DNA of 40,736 nucleotides, from assembly GCA_937895955.1 (NCBI GenBank), contig CALAZI010000129.1, positions 1 to 40,736 of the forward strand. The letters run 5' to 3'. This DNA is from an uncultured Alphaproteobacteria bacterium (lineage in GTDB: Bacteria; Pseudomonadota; Alphaproteobacteria; Caulobacterales; Parvularculaceae). The notes beneath the pieces are model-generated. The model was given only the letters and a program-made list of their open reading frames with translations. It searched no databases and was not told the origin of the DNA. Made by a program: the position numbers and the translations under genes. Below, in pieces: positions 32,159-40,736 of this stretch. Positions within the stretch are counted from its first letter, which is position 1; the number at the start of each line of letters is the position of its first letter.

Positions 32159-35100
32159 TCACTTCCCGCCCGTCCGGTCGACGAGGTCTGCGAGTTTCGT
32201 TGACAGAAGCGACAGCTTGCCGACGCTCATGCCTGCGCCGATGTCGAGATCGACCGCGAATTTCTCATAGCGCGCGAGCGCCGAGCTGTTTTCGGCGCGC
32301 CAGTCGGCGAGCATCGGATCAAGCCAGGTTTTCGTTGCGCCTTTCGGTTCCGATTTGGCGAAACGCGCGATGGCCCTGGTCAACGCGCTCTGGCGCATCG
32401 ACAATTCGTCGATGAGGCGGCGCACGGCGAGCTGGTCGAAATGGCCCTCCGGCATCGCGGCTTTCGCCGCCGCGCGCGCCGGCTCGATATGGAAGCGGTG
32501 ACCGATAGCGAAGAAAAGGCCGCCGACCGCGCCGGACCCCCATTTCGTTTCGCGCGAAAGATTGACGATGTCGAAGGCGAATTCGAGCGCCGGCATGAGC
32601 GCCGCCTGTTCGGCGAGGGCGTTGGGCGCCTTGCGCTCCTTCCAGGAAGCGATGCGCGATTTAAGCGCCGTCGCGGCGGCCGGCGGCAGGATTTCCGGCA
32701 GGGCTTTTTTCAGCGCCTGGATCGGTTCCTTGTATTGGTCGACAAGTCCGGCGACGCCGCGCTTCGCTAGCACCTTGGACGCCTCTACGTCGCTGACGAT
32801 CTTGTTCACCTGCTCGGCAAGCAGATCGACGGCGGTGTTGTAGAGATCGGTCTGAAGCGCGGCCGGCGCCCTGTTGTCGAGCGCGTCGACAGCCGCGCCA
32901 AAGCTTCTCAGTTCGAGAATGCGCCGCGCCGCTTCATAGCTCAGGGCGATATCGCTGACGCCGGCGCCCGACACTTCCATCAGGCGATTGACGAATGTCG
33001 CTCCGCATGTGTCGACGATTTCATTCGACAGGCGCGTTGCGATGATCTCGCGCCGCAGGCGGTGGCCAGCGGTCGCCTTTTCGAATTTATGCGTCTCATC
33101 CGGAAAGTAGAGCTTCAATTCGCGCTCAAGCGAGGGGTCGTCCGGCGCTTTCGACTCAAGAAGCGTTTCATAGATGTGCATCTTGGCGTAGGCGAGAAGG
33201 ACGGAAAGCTCCGGCCGCGTCAGGCCGAGATCAGCCGTCTTGCGCGCTGCGATCGCCTTGGCGTCGGGCAGTCCTTCAACCTCGCGGTCAAGCCGGCCTT
33301 CCGCCTCGAGCGACGCCATGAAGCGCGCATAGGCGTCGATATCCTGCGCCGCCGTCACCTGCATCAATGAAAGCGCGCGCGTCTGGTCGTAATTGTGGGC
33401 GAGCACGTGTTGCGCGACGTCTTCCGTCATTTTTTTGAGAAGGTTGTTCCGCGCAGCGGCTTTCAATTCGCCGTTTTCGATCGCCGACGACAGGAGGATC
33501 TTGATGTTCACTTCATGGTCGGAGGAATCAACGCCCGCCGAATTGTCGATCGCGTCGGTGTTGACGCGCCCGCCCGCGAGCGCGAAAGCGATGCGCCCCG
33601 CCTGGGTGAGGCCGAGATTGGCGCCTTCGCCGATCACTTTCATCCGCATATCTTCGGCGTTGATGCGGATCGCATCATTGGCGCGGTCGCCGACGCGCGA
33701 ATTCTCCTCATGCGTCGCCTTGAAATAGGTGCCGATGCCGCCGAGCCAGAACAGCTCCACGGGGAGTTTCAGGATCGCCTTCATCACCTCCTGCGGCGTC
33801 GCGGCGCTCTTGTCGAGTTCGAGAAGCGCCTTCATTTCCGCTGAAAGAGGAATTGATTTGAGGCTGCGCGAGAAAACGCCGCCGCCTTTTGAAATCAGCT
33901 TCTTGTCGTAATCGGCCCACGATGAGCGCGGCAAATCGAAAAGACGCTTGCGCTCGGCGTAAGAGGTCGCCGGATCCGGATCGGGGTCGATGAAAATGTC
34001 GCGATGGTCGAAAGCGGCGATCAGCCGGATCTGGGTCGACAGCAGCATGCCGTTGCCGAAGACGTCGCCCGACATGTCGCCGACGCCGGCGACCGTAAAC
34101 GGCTCATTCTGGATGTCTTTGCCGATTTCGCGGAAATGGCGCTTCACCGCCTCCCAGCCGCCGCGCGCGGTGATGCCCATGACCTTGTGGTCGTAGCCGG
34201 CCGAGCCGCCGGACGCGAAAGCGTCGCCGAGCCAGAAACCGTAATCGGCGGAAATGCCGTTCGCCGTGTCGGAGAATGTCGCCGTGCCCTTGTCGGCGGC
34301 GACGACGAGATAGGGGTCTTCCTCATCCCAGCGCACCACTTTGTCCGGCGTCACCGTCTTGCCGGCGACGATATTGTCGGTGATGTCGAGAAGGCTGCGG
34401 ATGAACTGCTTGTAGGCGTTGCGGCCTTCTTCGAAGATCGCGTTGCGATCGCCTCCCGCGGGCAATTGCTTCGGATAAAACCCGCCTTTCGAGCCGGTCG
34501 GAACGATGACCGCGTTTTTGACGCGCTGCGCCTTGACGAGGCCGAGAACTTCGGTGCGGAAATCCTCGCGGCGATCCGACCAGCGAAGGCCGCCGCGCGC
34601 GACGGCGCCGAATCTCAAATGGACGCCGTCGACCTTCGGCCCCGACATGAAGATTTCGCGATAGGGCCGCGGTTCGGGAAGATCGTCGATTCCCGCGCTG
34701 ACGATCTTGAAGGAAATATACGGCTTGAACCCGCCATCCTCGGCGCGTTGATAGTAATTCGTGCGCACCGTCGACAGGATGAGATTGAGATAGCGACGAA
34801 AGATGCGATCCTCATCGAGGCTTTGGACGTCTTCAAGCAAGGCGTTGAAGCGCGCGACTGCGCCGTCAAGCTCATTGATGCGCTGTTCGCGTTTCGCCGG
34901 TCCCGCCGGGTTGAACCGCGTATGGAAGACGGCGATGAGCGTGCGCGCGATTTCCGGGTGCTTGCCGAGGGTTTCCTCGATGTAGTTCTGCGAGAAGGGA
35001 ATGCCGGCCTGCAGCAGATATTTGGCGGCGGCGCGCAAATACCACGCTTCGCGCCAGTTAAGGCCTGCGCTGACGACGAGCGCGTTAAAGCCGTCATCTT

Positions 35101-37057
35101 CGGTGCGCCCGTCAAGAACGGCCCCGAAAGCGTCCTCGACAAGCTTCTTGACGCCGAGCGCGTCGATCGTCCGGCCGAGCCGGTCTTCGGCGCGGAAATC
35201 GTGAATCCAGAATTCGGCGCCGAAATCGCCCGGCATGATCGAATAGCCGTGTTCCTGAATGACATTGAGGCCGAGATGCTCGATCGGGGGAATAAGATCG
35301 GACAGACGCCGCGGTTCGCGTCGGCAATAAAGCTTGATGTTGATTTCCGTTTCCGGCGCGCCGGGACGCCTGTAGGACCGCAGCGCGAGTTTCGCCTCGC
35401 CCATGCTTTCGATGACGGCGATGTCGTCGAGCGCTTCGGCCGGCGTATTGCGTTCGCGATAGGCCGCGTCAAAGGCGTATTCCCAGCGGCCGAAAAGACC
35501 GATCGGCGTCGCGCCCTCATGCGCGGCGCGCAGCGCGTCAAGCAATCCGTCGGACCAGTTGCGCGTAATCACGCGAATGCGGCGGGTCAGCTCAGCGATG
35601 CCGGGACCTTCCGGCGCGCCCGGCGCGATGCCGATGATGAAATGAACGCGCACGAGCGCGGCGTCGCCGAAATGCGGATTGAAGGCGGCGACATAACCGT
35701 CGAACGCCTTCGCCAGCGTTTCGCCGACCTGTTCGCGAACGGCCGATGAAAATCGGTCGCGCGGCACGAAGACGAGTGCGGAAATGAAGCGGTCGAAACG
35801 GTCGCGGCGCAGGAAAAGTTTCGCTCGAGGGCGTTTATAAAGCCGCAAGATGCCGAGCGCGGTTTCCTTCAGCGTTTCAACGTCGCTCTGAAACATCTCG
35901 TCGCGCGGGAACGTTTCAAGAATATGGACGAGCGCTTTCTGGTTATGGCCGCCGGCGCGAAAACCCGCCGCCTCGACCGCCTGTTTTTCCTTGACGCGCA
36001 GGATCGGAATGTCCGAGGCGGGACGATTATACATGTCCGACGTCAGCAGGCCGACGAAGCGCTCCTCGCCGACGACTTTGCCGGAATCGTCGAAAATCTT
36101 GACGCCGATATAATCCATGTGGACGCGGCGATGGACGGTCGAACGCGCATTCGCCTTGGTGATGATGAGCGGCTCATTCGACGCCATGAACGCCGCCACG
36201 GACGGCGACAATTCGCCTTCATCCGAAAAGGTCGTCTTCAGGACGCGCCGATCGCTGTCTTTCAGGATGCCGAGATCGGCGCCGTCATCGCGAATGAAGC
36301 TCTTTTTCGAGCCTTTGACGGAATAATTGTAACGGCGAACGCCGAGAAACGTGAACTTGGTTTCCCAGAGTTTTTTCAGGAACTCGACGGATTCCGATTG
36401 CGTCAGCCCGTCGACGCCTTTCAGCTTGACGGTTTCAAGACGTTCGATCGCGGATTTCATGCGCGCGCGCATCTGCTCGAAATCGGCGACCGCCATGGCG
36501 ACGTCGGCGAGGACGGCGGCGATTTCCTGCTCCAGCGCGGCGATTTCGCCTTCCTCGACCGGCGGGTCCATTTCCGCATGGACCATCGACTCGGCGATCG
36601 TCTTTTTGCCCTCGTCGTCGACAAGCCGCGCGCCTTTCGCGTCGCGCGCCACATTGACGACGGCGTTGACGAAGAAGGACAGCGGCTTTCCGGCTTCGGC
36701 GAGCGCCGAGGTGACGCTGTCGACGATGAAAGGCATGTCGTCGGCCGCAATCTCCAGAACGAGGCGGGTGTCGCGCCAGTCGTCGCCCTTATGAAGGCGG
36801 AAGCTGACGACCGGCGTTCCCTTCTTGCGGACCTGCGTCGCTTTCCAGGCGCCGATCGCGCGCTCCAGAAGGCTCGCCGGCTCATTCCAGTAGCGGTCTT
36901 CGCCGGTCGCAAACCGCACGAGCTGTTCAAGATAATGCTCGAAGGCCGGGGATAGCGCGCCGTCCTTTGTTTTCGGCGTCTCGCTGTGAGACCGCGCCAG
37001 CGCCAGCGCCTTTTTCAACGTCTTGGCGTCCGCCGACGCATGAAAACCATCAGCCAT
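32159..37057 (-). CDS. gdhB: NAD-specific glutamate dehydrogenase, large (180-kDa) type
   Basis: 1632 residues from the ATG at 37057, which has GGAGGT six bases before it; the frame is open 12 codons further. The N-terminal half carries ACT-like regulatory segments (PVVSFRLHKGDDWRDTRLVLEIAADDMPFIVDSV and later KLALRSYRRP). The catalytic domain begins around residue 810 with VHLRFGAVARGGLRWSDRREDFRTEVLGL, then VKNAVIVPTGSKGGF and GVGDMSGDVFGNG. A long C-terminal helical region follows. It deaminates glutamate to 2-oxoglutarate with NAD, for growth on amino acids. Family members are about 1,600 residues and often respond to arginine or TCA metabolites. Convergent with purH; nothing else in its operon is evident. 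Confidence 0.95.
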   Translation of the reverse strand: MADGFHASADAKTLKKALALARSHSETPKTKDGALSPAFEHYLEQLVRFATGEDRYWNEPASLLERAIGAWKATQVRKKGTPVVSFRLHKGDDWRDTRLVLEIAADDMPFIVDSVTSALAEAGKPLSFFVNAVVNVARDAKGARLVDDEGKKTIAESMVHAEMDPPVEEGEIAALEQEIAAVLADVAMAVADFEQMRARMKSAIERLETVKLKGVDGLTQSESVEFLKKLWETKFTFLGVRRYNYSVKGSKKSFIRDDGADLGILKDSDRRVLKTTFSDEGELSPSVAAFMASNEPLIITKANARSTVHRRVHMDYIGVKIFDDSGKVVGEERFVGLLTSDMYNRPASDIPILRVKEKQAVEAAGFRAGGHNQKALVHILETFPRDEMFQSDVETLKETALGILRLYKRPRAKLFLRRDRFDRFISALVFVPRDRFSSAVREQVGETLAKAFDGYVAAFNPHFGDAALVRVHFIIGIAPGAPEGPGIAELTRRIRVITRNWSDGLLDALRAAHEGATPIGLFGRWEYAFDAAYRERNTPAEALDDIAVIESMGEAKLALRSYRRPGAPETEINIKLYCRREPRRLSDLIPPIEHLGLNVIQEHGYSIMPGDFGAEFWIHDFRAEDRLGRTIDALGVKKLVEDAFGAVLDGRTEDDGFNALVVSAGLNWREAWYLRAAAKYLLQAGIPFSQNYIEETLGKHPEIARTLIAVFHTRFNPAGPAKREQRINELDGAVARFNALLEDVQSLDEDRIFRRYLNLILSTVRTNYYQRAEDGGFKPYISFKIVSAGIDDLPEPRPYREIFMSGPKVDGVHLRFGAVARGGLRWSDRREDFRTEVLGLVKAQRVKNAVIVPTGSKGGFYPKQLPAGGDRNAIFEEGRNAYKQFIRSLLDITDNIVAGKTVTPDKVVRWDEEDPYLVVAADKGTATFSDTANGISADYGFWLGDAFASGGSAGYDHKVMGITARGGWEAVKRHFREIGKDIQNEPFTVAGVGDMSGDVFGNGMLLSTQIRLIAAFDHRDIFIDPDPDPATSYAERKRLFDLPRSSWADYDKKLISKGGGVFSRSLKSIPLSAEMKALLELDKSAATPQEVMKAILKLPVELFWLGGIGTYFKATHEENSRVGDRANDAIRINAEDMRMKVIGEGANLGLTQAGRIAFALAGGRVNTDAIDNSAGVDSSDHEVNIKILLSSAIENGELKAAARNNLLKKMTEDVAQHVLAHNYDQTRALSLMQVTAAQDIDAYARFMASLEAEGRLDREVEGLPDAKAIAARKTADLGLTRPELSVLLAYAKMHIYETLLESKAPDDPSLERELKLYFPDETHKFEKATAGHRLRREIIATRLSNEIVDTCGATFVNRLMEVSGAGVSDIALSYEAARRILELRSFGAAVDALDNRAPAALQTDLYNTAVDLLAEQVNKIVSDVEASKVLAKRGVAGLVDQYKEPIQALKKALPEILPPAAATALKSRIASWKERKAPNALAEQAALMPALEFAFDIVNLSRETKWGSGAVGGLFFAIGHRFHIEPARAAAKAAMPEGHFDQLAVRRLIDELSMRQSALTRAIARFAKSEPKGATKTWLDPMLADWRAENSSALARYEKFAVDLDIGAGMSVGKLSLLSTKLADLVDRTGGK

Positions 37058-37255
37058 TCGAATACCTCCGCGCCGAGCGCGCCTGCGGCCCATGCGATCG
37101 GCGGCCTTGCTGCGCGCCGCCGCCGGTCGAATCGCCGGGCGTCATAGCGTAAGGCGGCGTTGAAAGTCTAACGAATAAGAGCGTTTTGCACGGCGCCGGC
37201 GAGCCTTCGCCTGAAAACAGCGGCGCCGTTTCGAAAATGGAGCAATTCGGCTGAA

Positions 37256-38020
37256 TCAGCCCGCGATTGCGGATTTCGCCGCCGCGGGCATCGCCGGCGA
37301 CGCGCGCCGATCGGCTTCGCGCCGGACAATAGCCGTCCTCGGAAAGCGCTGCTCGGCGCGGCGCGCCGCCTCGGCCGATGCGACGGCGATGAAGGCTGCG
37401 CCCGACAAGCCGGCCGCCAAAACGACGATCGTGAATTGGGTGAGGCCGAAGGCGAAAAGGGACGCCGCGCTGATCGCGGCGAAGGCCGGAAAACCCGCGG
37501 CGGCGGCGGCCGGGCGATGGGCGAGATTCAAGGCGGCTGCGATGAGGGCGGCGGCGAGCATCGAGGCGAGCGTCTGCATCGCTGCGGCCGGCGGCGTTCC
37601 GCCCGGCAAAAGAAGAAAGGCGCCGGCGCCGAATGCGGCGCTGACGACGGCGAGGCTGGACGTGTGATAGGCGCGCCAGCGAAACGGCTTTGCGGCGATC
37701 GCCTCGCCGCGCCGGAACGCGCTGCGATAGCGGCGGCAAAGATAAAGCGCCGCAAACAGGATGAGCGTCCAGGCCGCCGCGCGCAGCGGCAGCGCGCGGG
37801 CGATGACGACGCCATTGAAAATGGCGATCCCGGCGAAAAGGGCGAGGCCTGATCCGCTCCAGCGCGACAATTGATCGATCAAATGAAGGCGCGCGGCGCG
37901 CGAGAGCTTGCGTTGAGCGCGCGGGCGCTCGTCGACGGCGAGCGCCGCTTCGGCGGCCATCGCCTGAAGTTCCTGGACTGTCTTGCCGTCAGGGGCGCCT
38001 GGCGCTTTTGGAGTCGACAT
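37256..38020 (-). CDS. Multi-span membrane protein, CtrA-box gene
   Basis: 254 residues. A soluble N-terminal 55 residues with helical VQELQAMAAEAALAVDERPRAQRKLSRAARLHLIDQL is followed by about six hydrophobic spans (near 56-76, 79-95, 120-142, 147-167, 176-192 and 194-215) and an Arg-rich tail. Spans two and three are joined by CRRYRSAFRRGEAIAAKPFRWRAYHTSS. I do not recognise a family; a sensor-type membrane domain is possible. The ATG follows AGAAGG. A perfect CtrA box lies 47 bases upstream, suggesting cell-cycle control. Between this stop and the glutamate dehydrogenase start region no gene is seen. Confidence 0.7.
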   Translation of the reverse strand: MSTPKAPGAPDGKTVQELQAMAAEAALAVDERPRAQRKLSRAARLHLIDQLSRWSGSGLALFAGIAIFNGVVIARALPLRAAAWTLILFAALYLCRRYRSAFRRGEAIAAKPFRWRAYHTSSLAVVSAAFGAGAFLLLPGGTPPAAAMQTLASMLAAALIAAALNLAHRPAAAAAGFPAFAAISAASLFAFGLTQFTIVVLAAGLSGAAFIAVASAEAARRAEQRFPRTAIVRREADRRASPAMPAAAKSAIAG

Positions 38021-38066
38021 GGCCTTCTTGTCTCGCGATCGCCCGACAAATAGGCGCTGCCGGGCG

Positions 38067-38081
38067 TTAACACGTCGTTAA
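38067..38081 (-). promoter_or_regulatory. CtrA-type box upstream of the membrane protein
   Basis: Read leftward, TTAACGACGTGTTAAC matches TTAA-N7-TTAAC exactly (the closing C is at 38066). It ends 46 bases before the ATG at 38020. TATTTG (38052-38047) downstream could be a -10. The N7 begins CGAC, as does the box at 26549. Confidence 0.6.
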
Positions 38082-38123
38082 GAAAGGCAGGCTGGCGTGA
38101 TTTGCCGGCGCCGTCCATCGGCG

Positions 38124-39797
38124 TCACCCTTGCGCGTAGCGTCGCCGGAATTCCTCAAGGCCCTCGAAATAGGGAGCGAGGTGTTTCTCATAGCGCCGCC
38201 AGCGTCCGACGCCCTCCGCATTGACGGGGCGACGCACCTGAGCGGCGCTTGTCGTGAAGACCTTTCGGTCGCCCTTGTGGAATTCAAGGCATTGCGGCTC
38301 GAAATCGAGCCCGCAGAAATCGAGGAGCGCGCGAACGCCCGGTTCGAAATCGGCGACAAGCTCCTCATGCTTCACGACATGGATGCGATCGCCGAGGATG
38401 CGGCGCCAATGACCCGTCAGGAATTCGAAAGTCGCCTGCATATGGGCGATGTCGCGAAGGTCGTGAGACCATTCATGCGCTGCGAGGAATTTCGTACGAA
38501 ATATAGACAGGGCGATATCAGCCGGATCACGCAGTGTCAGAATAAAGCGGGCTTGCGGATCGAGATCGGCAATAAGGCCGCAGCGTTCGAAATTGAAAAG
38601 ATTTTTATCAATGATGCAAGCGGCGCCTTGCGCCGCTTCGCTGTAAACGCTTCGGTAGTGCTCACGAATGTCGGCGACGCAGGAACGGTAGGTGCGACCA
38701 CTTGCCTTTGCCTTGCGGTCAATCCAGTTGGCGATCTGCAGTATATTACTGCTTTCGCCGATGCTAATCGCCCTGCTGTGGCGTGATATTATCTGATCGA
38801 CAAGCGTCGATCCGGAGCGCGGCATGCCAATGATGAATACTGATAAGGGTCTTCTATGCTTGTCATCAGATTCAACTATTACCGAAGGGTATCGAGCCGC
38901 TACGATGCGAGTTCTTCTTTCGATTTGCGTAGGGTTATACGCCCGGCCGGCATCATGGGTATTTTCCTTCGCAAGGGATTTCGCTGCTGCAAACGCTGCG
39001 AATGCAGCGTCGATGTCACCCCTCTTTTCAAAAACGCGACCCAAGGTGCGATAGCCGCCGACCCGCATTTCAGCAGGAAGGCTTTCGTCGCGTAAAACTG
39101 CGCTCAAACGATTTTGTATTGAAGCGTCAATCAGTCGTGGGTCTAATTCCGACAGGATCACATAGGCGGGAATCGCCCTTGCGTTCAACTCAATCGCTTT
39201 AAGGGCCGCCGATTTGGCCGCTTCTGAGTTGCCGCGTGTGATTTCTATGCGAGCGGTCATCGCGTGTACGGTTGGGCCATCGCCGAATTTTTCGACGACA
39301 TCATCAAGAATTTCTTCGACTTTATCGAGCTTATGCGCATTGAGGTAATGATTTGCGAGTTCGAGTGCGGTTATCTCATCATCCATATTCGACAAAGCAA
39401 AGAGCGAGAATGCTGTCGCCGCCTCTGCGAAATGATCTTTCTCTATAAGCCGCTTCGACCAGAAATGGGCGAGCGCTTCGGCTTCGTCGCGCGGCAATAT
39501 CCGCAAAAAGTCGCGGCATGCCTCAATGGCGATCTTCGAATTCAGAACGAACGCTGGCGGCGCAAGAACCAAGAATGCCCTAGAATCAGACGGGCCTAAC
39601 CGCACTGCTTCTTTCGCTGCGGCGAGCGCTTTTTGAAAATGGCTGACGCCATACAGCGCCGCAGCGTATCCGCACCATGCGCCGACGGATTGGGGCGCGC
39701 TTCGCGTAAGGGTTGAAAATAGGCCTAGCGCCTGTGGGAACTCACCTCGTTCGAGCGCTGCCTGTCCGCTCAGTAGCTGTTTTGTCAGGTCTGACAT
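38124..39797 (-). CDS. TPR-sulfotransferase fusion protein
   Basis: 557 residues. Residues 1-280 are tetratricopeptide-like helices, such as AALERGEFPQALGLFSTLTRSAP, YGVSHFQKALAAAKEAVRLGP and GRVFEKRGDIDAAFAAFAAAKSLA. Residues 315-555 are a sulfotransferase domain with the PAPS 5'-phosphate loop P326-RSGST, the 3'-phosphate region FILTLRDPADIALSIF and the late SAAQVRRPVNAEGVGRWRRYEKHLAPYF. It should transfer sulfate from PAPS to a carbohydrate or protein, perhaps a surface glycan. A close paralogue lies 16 bases upstream on the same strand. Composition is odd: 38821-38880 is only 23/60 GC by hand count, well under the neighbours. Confidence 0.88.
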   Translation of the reverse strand: MSDLTKQLLSGQAALERGEFPQALGLFSTLTRSAPQSVGAWCGYAAALYGVSHFQKALAAAKEAVRLGPSDSRAFLVLAPPAFVLNSKIAIEACRDFLRILPRDEAEALAHFWSKRLIEKDHFAEAATAFSLFALSNMDDEITALELANHYLNAHKLDKVEEILDDVVEKFGDGPTVHAMTARIEITRGNSEAAKSAALKAIELNARAIPAYVILSELDPRLIDASIQNRLSAVLRDESLPAEMRVGGYRTLGRVFEKRGDIDAAFAAFAAAKSLAKENTHDAGRAYNPTQIERRTRIVAARYPSVIVESDDKHRRPLSVFIIGMPRSGSTLVDQIISRHSRAISIGESSNILQIANWIDRKAKASGRTYRSCVADIREHYRSVYSEAAQGAACIIDKNLFNFERCGLIADLDPQARFILTLRDPADIALSIFRTKFLAAHEWSHDLRDIAHMQATFEFLTGHWRRILGDRIHVVKHEELVADFEPGVRALLDFCGLDFEPQCLEFHKGDRKVFTTSAAQVRRPVNAEGVGRWRRYEKHLAPYFEGLEEFRRRYAQG

Positions 39798-39813
39798 CCG
39801 CCGCTTCCATCTC

Positions 39814-40736
39814 TTATTTAAGAGCGAATTCGCCGCGAAATGCTGCGAGACTCTCGAAATAGGGCGTTAACTGTTTTTTGTAGCGCCGCCAACGCTCGAC
39901 ACCGTCAGTATTCACGGGCCGCCGCACCTGGGCGGCGCTTGTCGTGAAAACGCTGCGGTCGTCTTGGTGAAAGGAAAGGCATCGCGGTTCGAAATCAAGA
40001 CCGCAGAATTCAAGCATCTTGCGGATTCCGGGCTCAAAGCCGGAGATCAGCTCCTCATGGCTGACGATCAGCATGCGGTTGCCGATGATGCGCCGCCAAT
40101 GCTCGATAAGGGTTTCGAATGACGCTTGCATATGCGCGATGTCGCGAAGATCGTTCGACCACGGCATTGCAGCGAGAAATTTGATCTTGAAAATCGACAG
40201 GGCGATGTCGCCTGGATCCCGCATGGCGACGATGAAGCGGGCGTCGGGGTCAAGATCGGCGATCAAACCGCAATGTTCAAAATTGAAGAGATTCTTGTCG
40301 ACGACGACACGCGCGCCGCCCGCTGCGTCGCGATAGGCTTTCTCATAGCCGTCGCGAAAATCCCTCGCGGCTTCGCGGGGCGAACGCCGGTCCGCTTGAA
40401 CGACGCCGGCTATTGACATCGCAATTGACGGGATGATCCGGCTTTCGCCGACGCTCGCGATGACGCTGTGCCGCGACAACGCCTGGTCGATCAGTGTCGA
40501 TCCCGACCGCGGCATGCCGATGATGAAAATTTTCGCCGGCGGTTTCGGCGATCCGGAAGGCGGCGCGAAGGGCGAGAAGTAAAGCGCGATCGTGCGCCGA
40601 ATATCGGCCTCGCGCGCGCGCCGGTCATAGACGAGGCCGGACTGGGCGAGAGAAGCAGAAGCCTCCGCATTCGCTTTCTCAAAGGCGGCGAAGGCGCCGG
40701 CGAAATCTTTGCGGCTTTCGCGCGCGCGGCCGAGCG
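39814..40736 (-). CDS. TPR-sulfotransferase paralogue, 5' part beyond window
   Basis: About 307 residues are visible; the frame runs to the window edge without a start, and a Met within the PAPS loop (40515) is internal. Upstream codons read DFAGAFAAFEKAN and later AREADIRRTIALYFSPFAP, matching the end of a TPR region. The sulfotransferase domain has MPRSGSTLIDQ, FIVAMRDPGDIALSIF and the same C-terminal FTTSAAQVRRPVN motif as the next gene. It is a tandem duplicate of 38124-39797 with normal high GC. PAPS-dependent sulfation of a glycan or protein is expected from the family; the acceptor is unknown. Confidence 0.88.
   Translation of the reverse strand, partial: LGRARESRKDFAGAFAAFEKANAEASASLAQSGLVYDRRAREADIRRTIALYFSPFAPPSGSPKPPAKIFIIGMPRSGSTLIDQALSRHSVIASVGESRIIPSIAMSIAGVVQADRRSPREAARDFRDGYEKAYRDAAGGARVVVDKNLFNFEHCGLIADLDPDARFIVAMRDPGDIALSIFKIKFLAAMPWSNDLRDIAHMQASFETLIEHWRRIIGNRMLIVSHEELISGFEPGIRKMLEFCGLDFEPRCLSFHQDDRSVFTTSAAQVRRPVNTDGVERWRRYKKQLTPYFESLAAFRGEFALK

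Noticed and set aside
34004..35749. 581-codon ORF on the plus strand
   Set aside because: Antisense to the glutamate dehydrogenase catalytic region; Arg/Asp-rich shadow.
1..40736. CRISPR array, transposase, integrase, prophage or toxin-antitoxin genes
   Set aside because: No regularly spaced repeats, no recombinase or phage motifs, and no matching small gene pairs were found on either strand.

Overview
The window looks like chromosomal DNA of a GC-rich alphaproteobacterium. The supporting signs are a large (about 180 kDa type) NAD-dependent glutamate dehydrogenase, a cytosolic heparinase-like gene next to purH, two perfect CtrA-type boxes (TTAA-N7-TTAAC), and strong codon bias that opens long false ORFs antisense to real genes. 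The lineage may be near Caulobacterales, Hyphomonadales or Parvularculales, but that is inference. I see no prophage, transposase, CRISPR array or recognisable defence system.

Layout. 1-3.8 kb: 3' end of a B12-dependent fused acyl-CoA mutase (IcmF type), a dispersed palindromic repeat, a ferredoxin-like protein, a cobalamin-binding-type periplasmic-fold protein and a LuxR-type regulator. 3.8-5.3 kb: two long intergenic stretches around a YHS-domain protein, with a perfect CRP-type palindrome and a nested RNA fold in the leader of a DUF885 peptidase-like gene. 5.3-9.9 kb: DUF885 protein, a GNAT, then a tightly coupled four-gene membrane redox operon centred on a ferric-reductase/Rieske fusion. 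9.9-15.4 kb: glmS, AGE epimerase, manC and galE on the minus strand, joined by ATGA overlaps, supplying UDP-GlcNAc, GDP-mannose and UDP-galactose precursors. 15.5-20.6 kb: GMC alcohol dehydrogenase, coniferyl-type aldehyde dehydrogenase, a lipoprotein and a secreted metallo-beta-lactamase-fold hydrolase, the last divergent from an Lrp/AsnC regulator.

20.6-26.6 kb: GNAT, tRNA-Ala(CGC), a small Cys-rich protein, then yggT, DUF167, folD, a GT2 glycosyltransferase and a large membrane protein. 26.8-32.1 kb: rpe, heparinase II/III, a soluble WbpM/PglF-type sugar dehydratase and purH. 32.2-37.1 kb: the giant glutamate dehydrogenase, convergent with purH. 37.3-40.7 kb: a CtrA-box membrane protein and two tandem TPR-sulfotransferases, the second cut by the window edge.

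Several modules converge on the cell surface: sugar nucleotides (glmS/manC/galE), sugar dehydration, polyprenyl-type glycosyl transfer, heparinase-like and sulfotransferase genes. The best candidates for undescribed biology are the Rieske/ferric-reductase operon with its conserved Cys/His Tat-type partner (7670-9892), the mutually exclusive RNA folds at 5072-5191, and the two CtrA boxes. All family assignments were made by reading motifs; no database search was run.
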